A DNA stretch of 64,000 nt. It comes from Vitis vinifera. Lineage: Eukaryota > Streptophyta > Magnoliopsida > Vitales > Vitaceae. Location: the NCBI RefSeq assembly GCF_030704535.1, contig NC_081810.1, forward strand, positions 6,334,501 to 6,398,500, read 5' to 3'. Numbering within the stretch: position 1 is the first letter of the stretch; each line of letters opens with the position of its first letter. The notes beneath the pieces are model-generated. The model ran no database searches. It was not told where the DNA came from and worked only from the letters and a program-made list of their open reading frames with translations. Below are positions 34,800 to 47,140 of the stretch, in pieces. The position numbers and the translations under genes were made by a program.

Positions 34800-37700
34800 C
34801 AAAGTTTTTAAAGGCGAAAGCGTAAGGCGAGGCGTTTTTGTGTTCGTGAGGCGAGGCGTAAGCCTCGAGGCGTTGAGGCATAAGCTTTTTGAGCCTTACT
34901 TTATATAATTAATTAATATTTTAAAATATATAAAATAAAATAGCATAAATAAAAACATGAAAACAATTCATTAGAATCATAAAAAAAAACATACTAGTTC
35001 CCTACTTTCACAAAAAACCATAACAAATTCATAAAATAGATTATAGATTCAACTATACTAATAGTTTCAAACTTTAACAAAAAGCCAAAACTAAGTCATG
35101 AAATAGAAAATAGAGTCAACCATAATAATAGTTCTAAACTTTTACAAAAAATCCATAACTAAGTCATGAAATAACAACTAGAGTAAATTGTTTCAACTTA
35201 AATCCTCCTCTCCAAGGTCATCATCATCCTCATCCAATGTATCAATAGTAGGAAAATGTCCACTATCATGTATCCCCATTTCATCTAAATCTTCATCTTC
35301 ATCAATTGGTGTCAAATTCAATTCCTTCTCTTTGCCTTTGCCTCCACTTGTACCTAACATAAAGTATTAATTATGTGTAAATATTAAAAGTTTTTTTATT
35401 AAATTTAATCAAATTTATGATTTCAATTTTTGGGTACTTACTTGGTACTTCATTATGTTTCCTTTTGTAGGAATGTGAAGAAACCATATGATCCGATGAT
35501 GTTTGCGTCTCTTGGGAGTTGGATGACACAACTCTAATGGCATCAACATTGAATAATTCATTATCTTGAAGCCAACAAAGATCAAGGGGGAGGAGGGGAT
35601 CTTCTTTCTCCGCAATCCATTCATCATCAGAATCAATCTCCTCTACCAAGATTGGATCAACATTTTGTTTCCTTTGTAGACTTCGCTCTCTCAATCTAGT
35701 GTTGTACCTTACATACACTAGAGCATTCAACCTTTGATGTTCAAGTCTATTTCTTTTTTTTGTATGGATCTACAAATAATAAAAGAAACAATTTTATGTG
35801 TTAAAATGAAATAAAGTTCTCTAACATTGAAATAGAAATATATGTATAAAAATTTACAAAAATAGAAGTATTACCGATTCAAATGTGCTCCAATTTCTTT
35901 CACATCCCGAAGCACTACAAGTAAGGCTAAGGACTCGAATAGCAAACTTTTGCAACTCCGGTGTTGAACCCCCAAAACGCATCCACCAACTTGTAGGACT
36001 TCTTAATGTTCGAGAATCAATTGCAATACGACTCCCAAATTCACCCATTGCTTGGTCATATGAGTCCAACTGAATGTCAGCTTTTAAACGTTCTTGATAA
36101 TCCAACATCCTATCCATGCATTCAAATAATCCCTTCCTCACCTCATCAACATTAGAGAACTTATCTCCATACCTCAATTGAGGATTAAGATAATAGCCTG
36201 CTGCATGTAAAGGTCGATGAAGTTGCGGAGTCCATCTTGCATCAATTTTTCTCCAAATTGGGCCATATTTTCTCTCCATGCCCCCACAATTAAATGCAAT
36301 CTTCTCCTTAGCTGAATCCATCAACTCATAAATATAACCCATGGCTGGTCTTTCCTCTGAATCAACCTCTCTCAAGACACTAACTAATGGAACAGTGGTC
36401 TTTATGCAAAAAGCAACATGAGGCCAAAAATTTGGATCAAATAACACTGTACTTCGAGTTTTCACACCTTCTACCTTTTTAGCCCATGTGCTTGAACACC
36501 ATTTTTCTGAGGAGAACATTGCTATAAGAGCTTGCTTTTGCTTATAAATACTTTGGAGAGTAAGAAATGCAGTAGCAAACCGTGTAATTGCTGGACGAAT
36601 AAGTTCATGATTTTTTGTAAATGTTCTCATCAAGCTAAGAACCCAAGTATGCCCATATATAAACTTCACAACTTGCCTAGCTCGAGAAAGTGTAGTAGCA
36701 TGAACATTTAGCTTTCCAATATCCTCCAACATCAAATCAATGCAATGAGCAGCACAAGGAGTCCACCACAATCTACTCATTTTTTCCATAAGCCTCATTC
36801 CAGCATTCACATAATTAGAGGCATTATCAGTGATGACTTGCACAACATTCTCCTCTCCAATTTCTTCAACCACCTCATCAAGATATTTGAACATCAATTC
36901 CCCATTTTTTATTGTATCAGAAGCATCAATTGATTTCATAAACCAAGTGCCAGCAGGACTATTCACCAAAAAATTGATAAGACACCTACTTTTTCCATCT
37001 GTCCAACCATCTGACATAATTGAACATCCATATTGTTTCCAAGCTTTTTTGTGATCTTCCATAATGATACTTAGGTCATTCACCTCTTCTTTAAGAATCC
37101 ATGTCCTCAATTCGTGCATAGATGGAGGCTTAAACCCGGGCCCAAAGTTTGCAACAACATCTATCATAGGAAACCAATAAGGATCATTCACAGTGTTGAA
37201 TGGGAGACCTTTTGAATACATAAACCTACCAATTTTTCTACACACTTCCTTCCTTTCTTCTTGCTTCCACTTTGAATTCAACGTACTTTGTCTAGGTTGT
37301 GAAGTGGTAAATTTATCCATGGGTCCCCTAGGAATAGGTTCCCCACTCCCACTTACACTCCCACTCCCACTCCCACTCCCTAATGTCCCTATTGTTTTAG
37401 ACAAGGCACTTTCATGCATTGAAGTTGGACCCATACCAATTTCTTGGAGCAATTCATTTCTCTTCGTTTTTTGATCCTTAAAATTAGTCAATGCCTCTTT
37501 ACATTCCAATCTAGCATCTTCACTAACTTTGCTGCATGGTTTCATACCATGATGAGTTCCGGCTAAGTGATGCTTTAGTCTATTCACCCCTCCCGTACAT
37601 CTTTGATTGCAAAATTTACATCTTATATATTGCTCTCCAGAAACTTCAATCACATACTTCCACACAAAATCCTTTCTTGAATTTTTCGAATCGGAGGAAC

Positions 37701-38692
37701 TCATTCTAAAAAAAATCACCAATAATAATATTCAAATTTCCATATAACAATATAATTGACTAAAAAATAATAACAAAGCACAATTGAAAGAAATTTAAAA
37801 ATGAAATACAAAATTTAATTGGTTTAAATTAAAAAAAAAACCAATTTTTTTTAAAGGAGTTTAAAAATTATACACATAAATTTTAATTGGAATTTAATAA
37901 TGAAATAAAGAAAATTGAGGTGAGAATTAAAATTAAATCAGAAAAAAAAATTCAAAATTCACAAATAATTATCTTTTATATAATTTTAATTATATTTGTT
38001 TATTGATACTATAAGCAAACATATAAAAAAATTCAAAAAAAAATTTTATTAACAAAAGGCACATCTGATTTGATAATTAAAAAAAAAAAAAATGAAAAAC
38101 CTACTGGGAGAGAGAGAAAATCGTGGCTGGAAGTGTGGGCTGTGAGTGAGATTTAAATGCTGTGAGAGAGAGAAAAAATGGTTTAAAACTTAAATAGATT
38201 ACAGCCGACACGCCCGTGTGATTTGATAAAAAAAAAAAGAAAAATTGGATGAAGATCGCATGAAACGAAGAGGGATTGCCGTGTGGACTGCAGAGAGAGG
38301 AACAAAGAGGGAGAAACCGAAGTTCGCAACATACCTGGAGATGAGAGGGATTGCCGCCGGAGAAGATCGCTGCGATTGGTCGCCGCCGAGGATGAGCACT
38401 CCGTCGCCGCTTGACTGGAAGAGGTAGGGTTTGTTTTGGGTTTGTTTTCAGTCGGGACTGGGGTTTTAGGTATTCTTAGGGTTTTTTTTTAAATCTTTCA
38501 TTGCCACATCAGATCCGACGACGCGTACGCCTCACCGGAAAAGCGTGAAAGGCGCGCTCAAAGCGCGCCTCAACCACGCCTCACCAGAAAAGCGTACGCC
38601 TTTCAGGTGTTTCCCTTTATTTTTAACGCCTCAACGAGTTTTCGCTGCGCCTCGCCTCAAGGCGCGCCCCACCAACGCCTTTAAAAACACTG
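34800..38692 (-). mobile_element. hAT DNA transposon, 3.9 kb, complete ends and transposase
   Basis: The left end is CAAAGTTTTTAAAGGCG. The right end read on the minus strand is CAGTGTTTTTAAAGGCG. These match at 15 of 17 bases and fit the CARNG rule for hAT termini. An 8-bp target duplication flanks the element. The subterminal 100-170 bp at both ends are filled with GGCG/CGCC repeats ('aggcgaggcg', 'cgcctcaaccacgcctcacc'), typical of transposase-binding arrays. Inside is a three-exon transposase gene with no visible break. The element looks whole and may be, or recently have been, able to move (inference). It stands in the upstream region of the CRR2-type gene, with its transposase transcribed toward that gene. 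Confidence 0.92.
35193..37704 (-). CDS. hAT transposase, BED finger and DUF659 type
   Basis: Three coding exons, 37704-35875, 35769-35442 and 35353-35193, join in phase to 772 residues with no internal stop. The start MSSSDSK at 37704 is preceded at once by an acceptor, 'ttttttttag'. A donor CAG|GTAT at 38335/38334 suggests a 5' UTR intron, so the in-frame ATG further up lies in intron. Domains in order: BED zinc finger ('CKFCNQRCTGGVNRLKHHLAGTH', residues about 30-60), linker with 'GSGSGSVSGSG', DUF659 ('GCSIMSDGWTDGKSRCLINF', 'VVQVITDNASNYV', 'WWTPCAAHCIDLMLEDIGKL'), and hAT dimerisation region with 'SASGCERNWSTFES'. The C-terminus is very acidic, ending 'DEDDDDLGEEDLS'. Cut-and-paste transposase. 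A domesticated role is unlikely because the ends and target duplication are intact. Confidence 0.93.
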
Positions 38693-38700
38693 TTTCTACG

Positions 38701-39470
38701 TACTACGGAACTTCAATATCATGTTCGATTAGTGGAAAGTGAAAAAAAATGGTAACAAAAATAACTTTTCACATTTGATATATATTAAATATAATTAAAT
38801 TTTCATATTATTTTAAATTATTTAATAATTATATAGAAAATATATAAATAAAATGATTTTAAAAAACATAGAAATAATTTATATATTAATTTTAAATCTT
38901 TTTTATTTTTTATTTTTTATTTTTATTTTTTTTCTCAATTACACTTACTCATTTTCAAGAGTCAAACATATCATTAAAATTTATACATTTGGAATCATTT
39001 TATCCTTTTAATCAACTAATTATTTTAATTATATTTACTATTATTAAAAAAAAAATTTATAAATAGAAAGAAGAAAGCTCCTCTTGTATTTCGAACAAAA
39101 GATGAAGAGGATTAATTATATTTTACTATTATTAAATTTTTTTTCTTATAAATAGAAATAACAAAGCCTATCATTAATACCTTAAAAGGAATGACAAAGT
39201 TTAAAATGATTCGTTAACGCAATACAAACCAAACACATTTCTCAAGGGTTTGGGTCAAAGTTTGACATGAGTATAATGGGTTTGAGTCAAATTTGTGTTG
39301 ACCCGCATAACTCATTTACTAAGTAAATGAGATTTTTTTGTCAACAACCTACATAACATGAATTTGATCCACATTGGCTCATTTAATAATCCATTATCAA
39401 TTTAATTATATTTTTACACCATTTAATTCATATATGACTTATTTTAAATTTGTTTTTAAATAAATAGATC
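38701..39470. other. AT-rich spacer
   Basis: The first part would be the original CRR2 upstream region before the hAT insertion. No gene is seen. Confidence 0.5.
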
Positions 39471-39729
39471 ACGGCGAACACAAGGGGAGTTGATGGACGC
39501 GGCCAACCCTTCGATCTGCCAACAATCTCCCCCCCAACGACACTCTTGGGGTTCTAACCCGTGACCTCGGCTCTGATACCACTTGAAGACCTCAGGCGCT
39601 ACCAACTCTCCTAAAAGCAATTACTTGTAGGAAAGGCGCATACCCTAATCTTATAGTACATTCACCCAAACGCCCACGGCGAACACAAGGGGAGTTGATG
39701 GATGCGATCAACCCTCCGATCTACCAACA
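39471..39729 (-). mobile_element. TRIM (miniature LTR retroelement) fossil
   Basis: On the minus strand: an LTR of about 146 bp (39729-39584) starting TGTTGG and ending TTCA; a primer binding site TGGTATCAGAGCC (39581-39569), complementary to the initiator Met-tRNA 3' end; a non-coding interior of only about 40 bp; a G-rich polypurine tract (about 39527-39535); then the start of a second LTR (39524-39471) that is about 90% like the first. Long elements of this layout are LTR retrotransposons, while this size with no coding region is a TRIM. It appears incomplete, and the difference between the two LTR parts suggests an old insertion. Target duplications are not seen. Confidence 0.82.
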
Positions 39730-40462
39730 ATTAGTTATATGGATATATATATATATATAATAACTAACTCAATTTGATTATTAATTATGAGGACCTGATT
39801 ATTAAATGAATCATACAACATGTTATCTATTTTATAATTATGTAATATTTGGATTTATGTTTTTAACACCATTATCATTTGTGTCAAGTTTGGATTGAAC
39901 TATGTAGTAGAATTCTTAAACTTTAACACAATACAAACATGACCCACTAATACAAATTACAACCCCTCTTATTTAAGATGAAGAGAAACATCAATTATAA
40001 GTCTTCTTATGTTCATTAATTTTTTTTCATTATTAAATGAAGATAATGGACTTTGTTTTTTCTTTTCTTTTTTTTGATGATTTATTAAAATTTATTATCT
40101 TATCACATTCATTTTTATAATATATAAATAGGTTATTTTTCAATTGTTTTCTAAAAAGCACTTGCCATAATAAATTATTGTTTGGACTAAAAAATAATTT
40201 TATCAAGTGCAATCCCAACAGCCATAAATGGTTGAAAACTGAGGCAAGCTTAATAGCTTCATTTATTATAAAACCCCATGTTAAAATACTATGAGAAAAA
40301 AATATAAAAATAAATAAAATGATTAAAATTTATTAAAAACATATATATTTAAAAATTATTTAATCTTTATATAAAAAAAATAGAACAATATAAATTTAAA
40401 ATAATATATAAAAATAATTTATCAATTTCATATCCATTTTCTATTTTCTTCATTTCTTGGCT

Positions 40463-40829
40463 TAGGCCTTGTGTGATCCTGTTTTCAAAAATCATTTTCT
40501 ATTTTTGGAAAAAAAAACACATTTAACAACTAAAAAAAAAAAAATAAATGATTTTAAAAATTTTCAATTGTTTTCACTTTTTTTCTAAGAATTATTTTAA
40601 AATATAATTATACAAATATAAAAAATAATTAAAAATAAAACACTGCATATAAAAATTATATAAATATGAAAAATAATTAAAAACAAAACACTATATATAA
40701 AAGTTCATTTTAAAACATAAAAAAAAATAAGTTCAAAATTTTTTATGTTCCAAACAGACATTTATCTTACAAAACATCCTAAAACTGTTCCAAAAATTGT
40801 TTTAAAATATAATTAGCAAACATGGCCTT
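40463..40829. mobile_element. MITE-like AT-rich element
   Basis: The left end reads 'taggccttgtgtgatcctg' and the right end, inverted, reads 'taaggccatgtttgctaat'. The interior is built of repeated 'aaaaataattaaaaacaaaacact' segments (twice near 40620-40695). Non-coding. Similar AT-rich sequence recurs near 59420-59760. No clear target duplication is seen. Confidence 0.4.
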
Positions 40830-41091
40830 AATTTATCTAAGGACTCGAGTATCAAGTAATGTTCCTAAATAACTTGAAATGAAGGCAATTTCCCAGTTTT
40901 GGGATACTGAAAACAACAGTGTCTTAGAGAATACAGTGCCACGTGCCAAAAACTCGTCTCACCACCAGGATCCAGTAATAGAAGAGGCAGCGACCCACAG
41001 CATATTTTGTCACTTTATAATCTAGAACTGTACGACTGGCATTATGGAGTTGAAAGACTTCCAAGCCATCAAAATTAGCTGAACAGTTTGA
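40830..41091 (-). other. Probable RPB7 3' UTR and flank
   Basis: Follows the RPB7 stop codon on the minus strand. No other feature is seen. Confidence 0.4.
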
Positions 41092-43469
41092 TCAAGACGT
41101 TACAGGATCGTTGATGACACCCAAGAAATCATCTTTTATAGTACCAATGCAGAACTGCAATAGAAAAAAGGACCAAAAATTGCACGAGGAACATAAGACC
41201 GATGATCTTCCAATTTGGGTTTTAGCATAAAGAGCAATGAGGTTTAGAATTTTGAGGAAGTTCCCATATTGGAGACTCAAAATCCATTTCAAGTTTTCAA
41301 CAATTAACCATATGATAATCTTCAACAATTAACCCACGTTTATCAGTTTTGGAGCCAACCCTATTTGAAGTAAGCTTCCAAAACTACTAAACCAAGAATG
41401 CAAGAACCTACATGTGGGAAGGGGCATGGCTATAAGGTCATGACAAATATGTCATTTGGAAAACAAAATTTTTGCAACAAACAAGATCTCTAAAGAAACA
41501 GGTAATCCCATGCCCTAGAAGGGTTTTCTACTAAGTTCCTGCAAAAGTGGCACTGCCCATAGGCATCTGAAGCCACTCAAAAGAAAAACCCAAGAGGAGA
41601 TTCCCACCATTTACTTCCTTAATTAATTGGGAACAGGGGTCTTCTCCTCAAGCATTGAACAAGGGTAACAGGTTTCTTTTCCATAAAGTTATAATTGAAG
41701 TATTTTAGACCATAAAACTAGTGAGAAATATGTGCAAAATGATGCAAAATGCCTTTTTAACTCTATATTTGTTTCTAGACTGAATTATTTTCAAACTAAT
41801 GCAATTAGACTTCAATTAACAACCATTAAAAATAAGTACACCTAAAAACTCTGAATAAACACAAAGGAAAGGACATACAATTTCTGTAGCATCTACTCGA
41901 GTTCCAATTATCTTTAACCGCACTTCACTGTCCTTCTGGATCTTAACCTGTAAGGAGGTCAAGATATCAATTTCAAGCATGCATATGTACACTAGATAAA
42001 CTAGACTACTTCTCAAGCTAAAACTGAAACATACCGAACCATCTGACGTCGTATAATTTGGCATATCTCCAGATTGGAACTCCATATCATCCGGTATCAA
42101 CTAGGCACAGATGAGGGTATTAGAGTATGCACAAAAAAGAGGGCACACAGATCACTCCAAGAGCATTCAAACATATTTTGAAAAGGGAAAGAGGAAGTCT
42201 AGAAGCTGCAACAGCCAATAGACTAAAAAGGGACAAAAATCACAAAGCTTGAAAGTTGTAGAACTTTTATTTAAATAATATCATATACAGACACAGTACA
42301 GAACTGAAGAGATTAACATAGAACCAACATGCCAAATGATGTTGAAAGTGATCACCAAAGCAAATCTTGAAAGCTAAGCAATAAGGTGCCTAACCTAACT
42401 GGCCCTACCTACATGGCCAACCATCTCCCAAAGTACCAATCTCAATGTGGCCTCAATCCAAATACTAGCTAATATCTATGGGACATAATGCCATTTTTTT
42501 TCCCAATAATCTAAAAAGTAATGAATTGTGACAAACTATCAAGAGTCGTACACATTACAGAAATTTTGTCCATTATTAGAAAGATGAAAAAGCTTCCTCT
42601 CCATGCAATTTGTTAATAAACCCCAGTAGCAAGAGTTCAGAACTGGGGCCATGTGTCGGGCAACCATCAGATGGTACAACCAGAGAAACTATTTTGTTCG
42701 AAAAAATGTTATTTGAAGGTAATTAATAGATATTGCAGCAAAATAAAATGAGTGTACTCCTCTCCTATGGCCGAAAGAACGGAAGAACTACTAATGAACT
42801 CACATGATTTGAAACAAAAATTTGAACAGGCCCAGCTTCAGCAAAAAATCCCATCTGCAAGCATTCCACATATAAATACGAATTTGAAACAAATAACAAA
42901 ACAAAGCATTGCATATTAATAACGCTGACAAAATTAATTCACTTATAAGCTAGGAATTTATCCCTTGTTAACCTTTTTTTAATAGGCTAATAATATATAC
43001 CTTGTTAACCATGGTAACAACAGCTTCTAAGATCTCTCCTTTAAATGGTCGGAACACAACACACTGGTACTTCACTGGAAAAGTCACAAACCCTGTTCCA
43101 TCTCGAATTAACCCTTTTCCAACATTCTCAATACCTGTTATTGCCACCACAAATCCATGTCGACCACTGCAGCAAATGTAGAATTTCCCAGTCAATTTTT
43201 CCCCACACACAAGAAAAGAACCTTTTTTTGGCTCTCAGAAAGATCAGAAGAAGTAAAAGAAATTGCTTGGAAAATACTAAATAGAGGAAGCCAATCTTGA
43301 GCATGCTCTCCCCTTCCAAGAACTTAGTGGATTAAGATTTCATAGGAAGGAACCTGCAAGTTCCCTCAACATCTTTCACAAGCTTGGCAACAAGATTGTC
43401 ACGTAGGTGGCGGCCAAAATGCCGAGGGTGAAGCTGCATGTTTCGTTCCAAAACTATGTGGAAGAACAT
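41092..43469 (-). CDS. NRPB7: RNA polymerase II subunit RPB7 (NRPB7)
   Basis: Subunit 7 of nuclear RNA polymerase II, which with RPB4 forms the stalk that binds nascent RNA. Six coding exons on the minus strand: 43469-43354, 43166-43001, 42854-42804, 42100-42035, 41947-41879 and 41154-41092. All phases agree and give 176 residues, exactly the family's length. It begins 'MFFHIVLERNMQLHPRHFGR' (tip domain), continues 'GKGLIRDGTGFVTFPVKYQC' and 'PDDMEFQSGDMPNYTTSDGS' (S1/OB fold), and ends 'CIGTIKDDFLGVINDP' plus 'VTS'. The promoter and 5' UTR lie near 44285-44420, with a TATA-like 'actataatatag' on the minus strand near 44410. A 5' UTR intron of about 790 bp is likely (44285 to about 43496). 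This gene is distinct from Pol IV/V paralogues by its close match to the Pol II form. Confidence 0.96.
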
Positions 43470-43699
43470 CTTCAGCTGCTAGCCTCTTAGATTCTGTACA
43501 ATTAAGAATGAGGAATTTGCTTACATAGATGACCAATTGGATTAAAAGGGTGATTGACAAGCATAAAATCAAACCAGTTGAAATAGTACCAAACGGATTC
43601 ATAACAAGTAACACGAGAGAAGGGTCCTTCCTTGATGCAAGATCATAAGATTTTAGCAATCTATAAGTTATTTCTTTGTTTTGTTATATAATGATACCA

Positions 43700-44285
43700 A
43701 AGATCAAAAGGACAACAGATAAGGAAAGAAAAGAGAAATCCTTGAAAATCTCATGATGATCACATTAGGCTTTCCTAAAACAATCTCATCTAGGGAAGCA
43801 ATCACCCCTATAAAAAGCTACATAGCTACTAAATTCTCAAACTTTTCTATTAATAAAACAAAAACCTACCTTTTTCTAATAAGTAATAACACTAGGATCC
43901 CGTTTCTTAATATGAATATGATTTCTTTTCGTATTCAAATTAGAAGTTGAACACACCTTATTCCACGACAGGTTTTGTTTTCATGAAGAAAAAATTAATA
44001 TACCACAATCCAAAAGATCCCCAACAAACACCCTCAGTAAGAAATTCCAAAAAATAAAATTAAAAATAAAAAAGCAAAGAGCTTCTGCAATCCAAAAGAT
44101 CCCCAACAAACACCATGAGAAATTCCGGGGAAAAAAAAAAATCAAAAACGAAATGCCTCTGCTATCCATTGTCTCAAACAAACACCAACACTACGTTTAT
44201 TTCCTCCGCCCTTTTGTTCAGTTGCAATGAAAAAAAAAAAACTAATATACGAAAGATGAAGAAAACCGGGAAGAAAACATATCAC
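43700..44285. repeat. Left arm of inverted duplication (RPB7 intron 1)
   Basis: This stretch of the RPB7 5' UTR intron reappears in inverted orientation at 47141-47690. Shared landmarks include 'ggttttcttcatctttcgtatattag', 'gtttgttggggatcttttggattgcagaggctctttgc', 'gagattgttttaggaaa' and 'agctatgtagctttttata', all read on the minus strand here. By eye it is highly similar along most of its length, with small indels. Confidence 0.9.
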
Positions 44286-44430
44286 TTTTTCGAGAATTGG
44301 ATGTGATTTTGGGTTAGAATTTTTAATTTGTTAGAGAGAGAATTGTTAGGGAGAGAATTGGGGGAGAGGCAGAGAGGAGTCTTGAGCCCTAAGCGCCGCT
44401 ATATTATAGTGACAGCAGTTACCTTGTCCA
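44286..44430 (-). promoter_or_regulatory. RPB7 core promoter and 5' UTR exon
   Basis: On the minus strand: a TATA-like 'actataatatag' near 44410, a CT-rich leader ('ctcctctctgcctctccccc'), then a donor 'gaaaaa|gtgatatg' at 44285. Inferred from position and composition only. Confidence 0.5.
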
Positions 44431-44639
44431 GGTGGCACACCGTAACACAAAGGTTTTTATATATGTTGCTTATATTTTTCAAAACAAAAGTTTTGATTAT
44501 ATATATATATATACAAATACAAGAGGGCTAGGATTATCAGCAGAGACTTTAAAGCATATCCGAAGAATATGTGTTACCTTATCACTACAGACTCCTTTCA
44601 TCAAATTTTCTGCAGTAAGAAAATTGATCCTCTACTGAC

Positions 44640-44945
44640 CAAATCCATTATCGAAGATATTAAGTTACTTGAAGAACATCGAAGAATGGAGAAGTTAGTT
44701 TAATGTCATCAAATGGTTAAAAAATGCTTATTTTGATTTTCGAATGGGAGGAAGAATGCCATCGCAATCATCACCATTATCTGAAAGGTAGTTTGAAGTA
44801 AAATCATTTGATTCAACATAAGAGTCATCTTAAGAAAAACTTGAGCTGCTTTTGTCAAGAAATTTATAAGAAAGGAACCTTTAAGTTCTTTACAGACTAC
44901 ACCATTAAGACACTTAGGTCTTAGGAAAATTGATCTCTCCACTGT
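44640..44945 (-). mobile_element. Endogenous pararetrovirus fossil, minus-strand piece
   Basis: On the minus strand this matches the 3' part of the plus-strand viral fossil near 46990-47135. The segment 'cttgacaaaagcagctcaag' is shared exactly, followed by similar 'gatgactcttat..tgaatca'. Caulimoviridae origin is inferred through that match. Broken, old, and part of the inverted duplication next to RPB7. Confidence 0.65.
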
Positions 44946-45299
44946 TTACTACAGCTTCTTGAGAATCTATGGATTACCTAAACATGGTTTTGAAAATCGA
45001 ACTCATTTTAAGGTCTTAATCTAGAGCCTAATAGCAGATTGACAAACCTAGTGAGTAATCACCCCAACCCTTTTACAGCCCTAAAAACGCCTAACACCGG
45101 CCAGCAACGGGCTTAACCCGGCATGGATCGCCTTAGGCAGGCAAGCACAGTTCATTTTCCATTTTCCATCTTAAGCTCTTCCTTCTCTTTTCTTTCTCTC
45201 TCATGATGTAAGCCCCTCAAGTCAAAGCTTTCCCATCCTTTCCATTGTAAGATATCATTTCCCCTATTTCTCCTTATAAGTATGTTTTTCAAGACTTAA
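44946..45299. other. Spacer between the two viral pieces
   Basis: CT-rich and without recognisable protein motifs. It may be viral non-coding sequence that both oppositely oriented pieces share as a centre, but I cannot show that. Confidence 0.3.
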
Positions 45300-47140
45300 G
45301 TTAACATTTAATCTATGGTATAGATAGATTTAAAAGACTTAAAAAGAATCCAATTCCTTGGAATGAGGAACATATTAAGATTGTCAAGACTGTCAAGTCT
45401 AGAGTCATGACCTTACCATGTTTAGCCTTAGTCGATCCTAAAGCCTTTAAGATTATTGAGACCGATGCTTCAAATATAGGTTATGGAGGGATCCTTAAAC
45501 AGAAATATGGTAACCAGGAGAGATTGGTTAGGTATACTTCAAGAACCTGGAATAATGCCCAACTCAATTACAGCACCATCAAAAAAGAGATTTTAAACAT
45601 TGTTTTATGTATTTCAAAATTTCAAGATGATCTTTTGAACCAAGAGTTTTTATTAAGGGTTGATTGCAAATCAGTAAAATCAGTTTTGCAAAAGGATGTT
45701 AAGAATATAGCTTCTAAGCATATTTTTGCAAGATGGCAAGCTATTTAAAGTAATTTTGATTTTCAAATTGAGAATATTAAGGAGAAAATAACTCAATCCC
45801 TAATTTCCTAACTCGTGGATTTTGCAGGATTCACGAGATCATGGCCCCTAAAAAGGCTACCCAAACTCCTAAAACCACTAATAAACCACCAAAATCCCAA
45901 TCTTCTAAAATCGGTCAAGATCCTCCACCCCATAAAATGCTTTGGAGTCAACAAGTTGAACTTGAAAAAGAAGAAGCAAGATTTCATTCTTCTCCTTCTG
46001 GCCATATGCCCAATAAGATGTTGTCCTTGTACTATGATCCTTCAGATCCTTTTAAACCAGTCAAGACTACACAATTTCCAACAATTACAGGGTCTTAAAC
46101 CTTTAAGCAAGTGACTAAAGCTAATCCCTCTCAAAATGAATTAGCATCAAGCTCGAATTTTTCAAATACGCAAATTGTGGTGGTTGCTAACCCCGCACCT
46201 CTTTCTTCAAAATCACACTATTGGCAAAAGGATCTTAATCAACCTATTTTGGTTATTGAAAGTGAGTTTTTCAATGAAAACCCCAAGGAGATAGCTGCAA
46301 AAGCTTTTCATGAAAACTCTCATTATCCCTTTGGTGATCTTTTGAAAACAAGAGAATTTTATGAACACATCCTTGTGGATACTAGCTCAGTTAAAATTAA
46401 GCATAATGCTGATAAGAATAGCAACTTGGATTTGCCATTTTCTACTTGTCATATCTTCAAAATTCTTACAGTTAAGCAATGGGGTGGGAACCCTAATTTT
46501 TCTAAGGATTTCTCTAAGCCTTCAAAGCCAAGATTTTTCAATTATTGAGACTACTAAGAGAGCCTAGTTTAATGATTTTCTTACCCAAAACAAGGACTTC
46601 CATCATTCATGAATGTTCTATTTTCCGTCTAAGCATCAACTCCCTTCTTTTCCATTTTGGTTCCACAATTGGTGGACTTATTTTAGCCCAACTATTAAGA
46701 TTCTCCCAAAACCCATCTTGGATGGCTTTGAGCTATTCAAAAGTTCTTTTGTTACTCCTAGAGAACTTTCAGCTTTTCTCCCTTTATTATTCTTTTTTAG
46801 TGAATTTGGCCTTACTTGGATAGTCCAGTGGAACTATATCTTTCTTGCGGATGAATCAACAGCCTTTCCAACCCTTGGAATGACTTTTAAGGCTAAATGG
46901 TGAGACGCTTTAAAAAATGATGCCTCTGTGCAAGTCGCTAAGCAATATTTTCTTGAGCATCCTACACAAGCCTCAACCTCTGAAGACATTGTCTCAGTTT
47001 CTTCCCAAGAAACAACAGCTCTAAGCCATGCTTGTTGCAGCTAAAACCCCTCAGGAATTTCATAAAATACTTGACAAAAGCAGCTCAAGTTTTTCTCAAG
47101 ATGACTCTTATACTGAATCAGATGATATGTTTTTCTCAAG
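45300..47140 (+). mobile_element. Endogenous pararetrovirus (Caulimoviridae) fossil, possibly Florendovirus
   Basis: The left part (about 45300-45790) has the end of a reverse transcriptase and the start of an RNase H domain ('ETDASNIGYGGILKQ', 'YTSRTWNNAQLNYSTI', 'VLCISKF', 'DCKSVKSVL'), in the style of plant pararetroviruses rather than Gypsy or Copia. Directly after follows a second coding region (about 45841-47050, beginning 'MAPKKATQTPKTTNKPP') of a kind found downstream of the polyprotein in endogenous florendoviruses. I see no movement protein, coat or LTR. The copy is partial, old and broken, with several breaks. Genus assignment is tentative; family assignment is firmer. Confidence 0.75.

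Noticed and set aside
35875-37722. Alternative transposase start at 37722 (MVIFFRM...)
   Set aside because: The codons before MSSSDSK lie across a clear acceptor (ttttttttag), so they are most likely intron.
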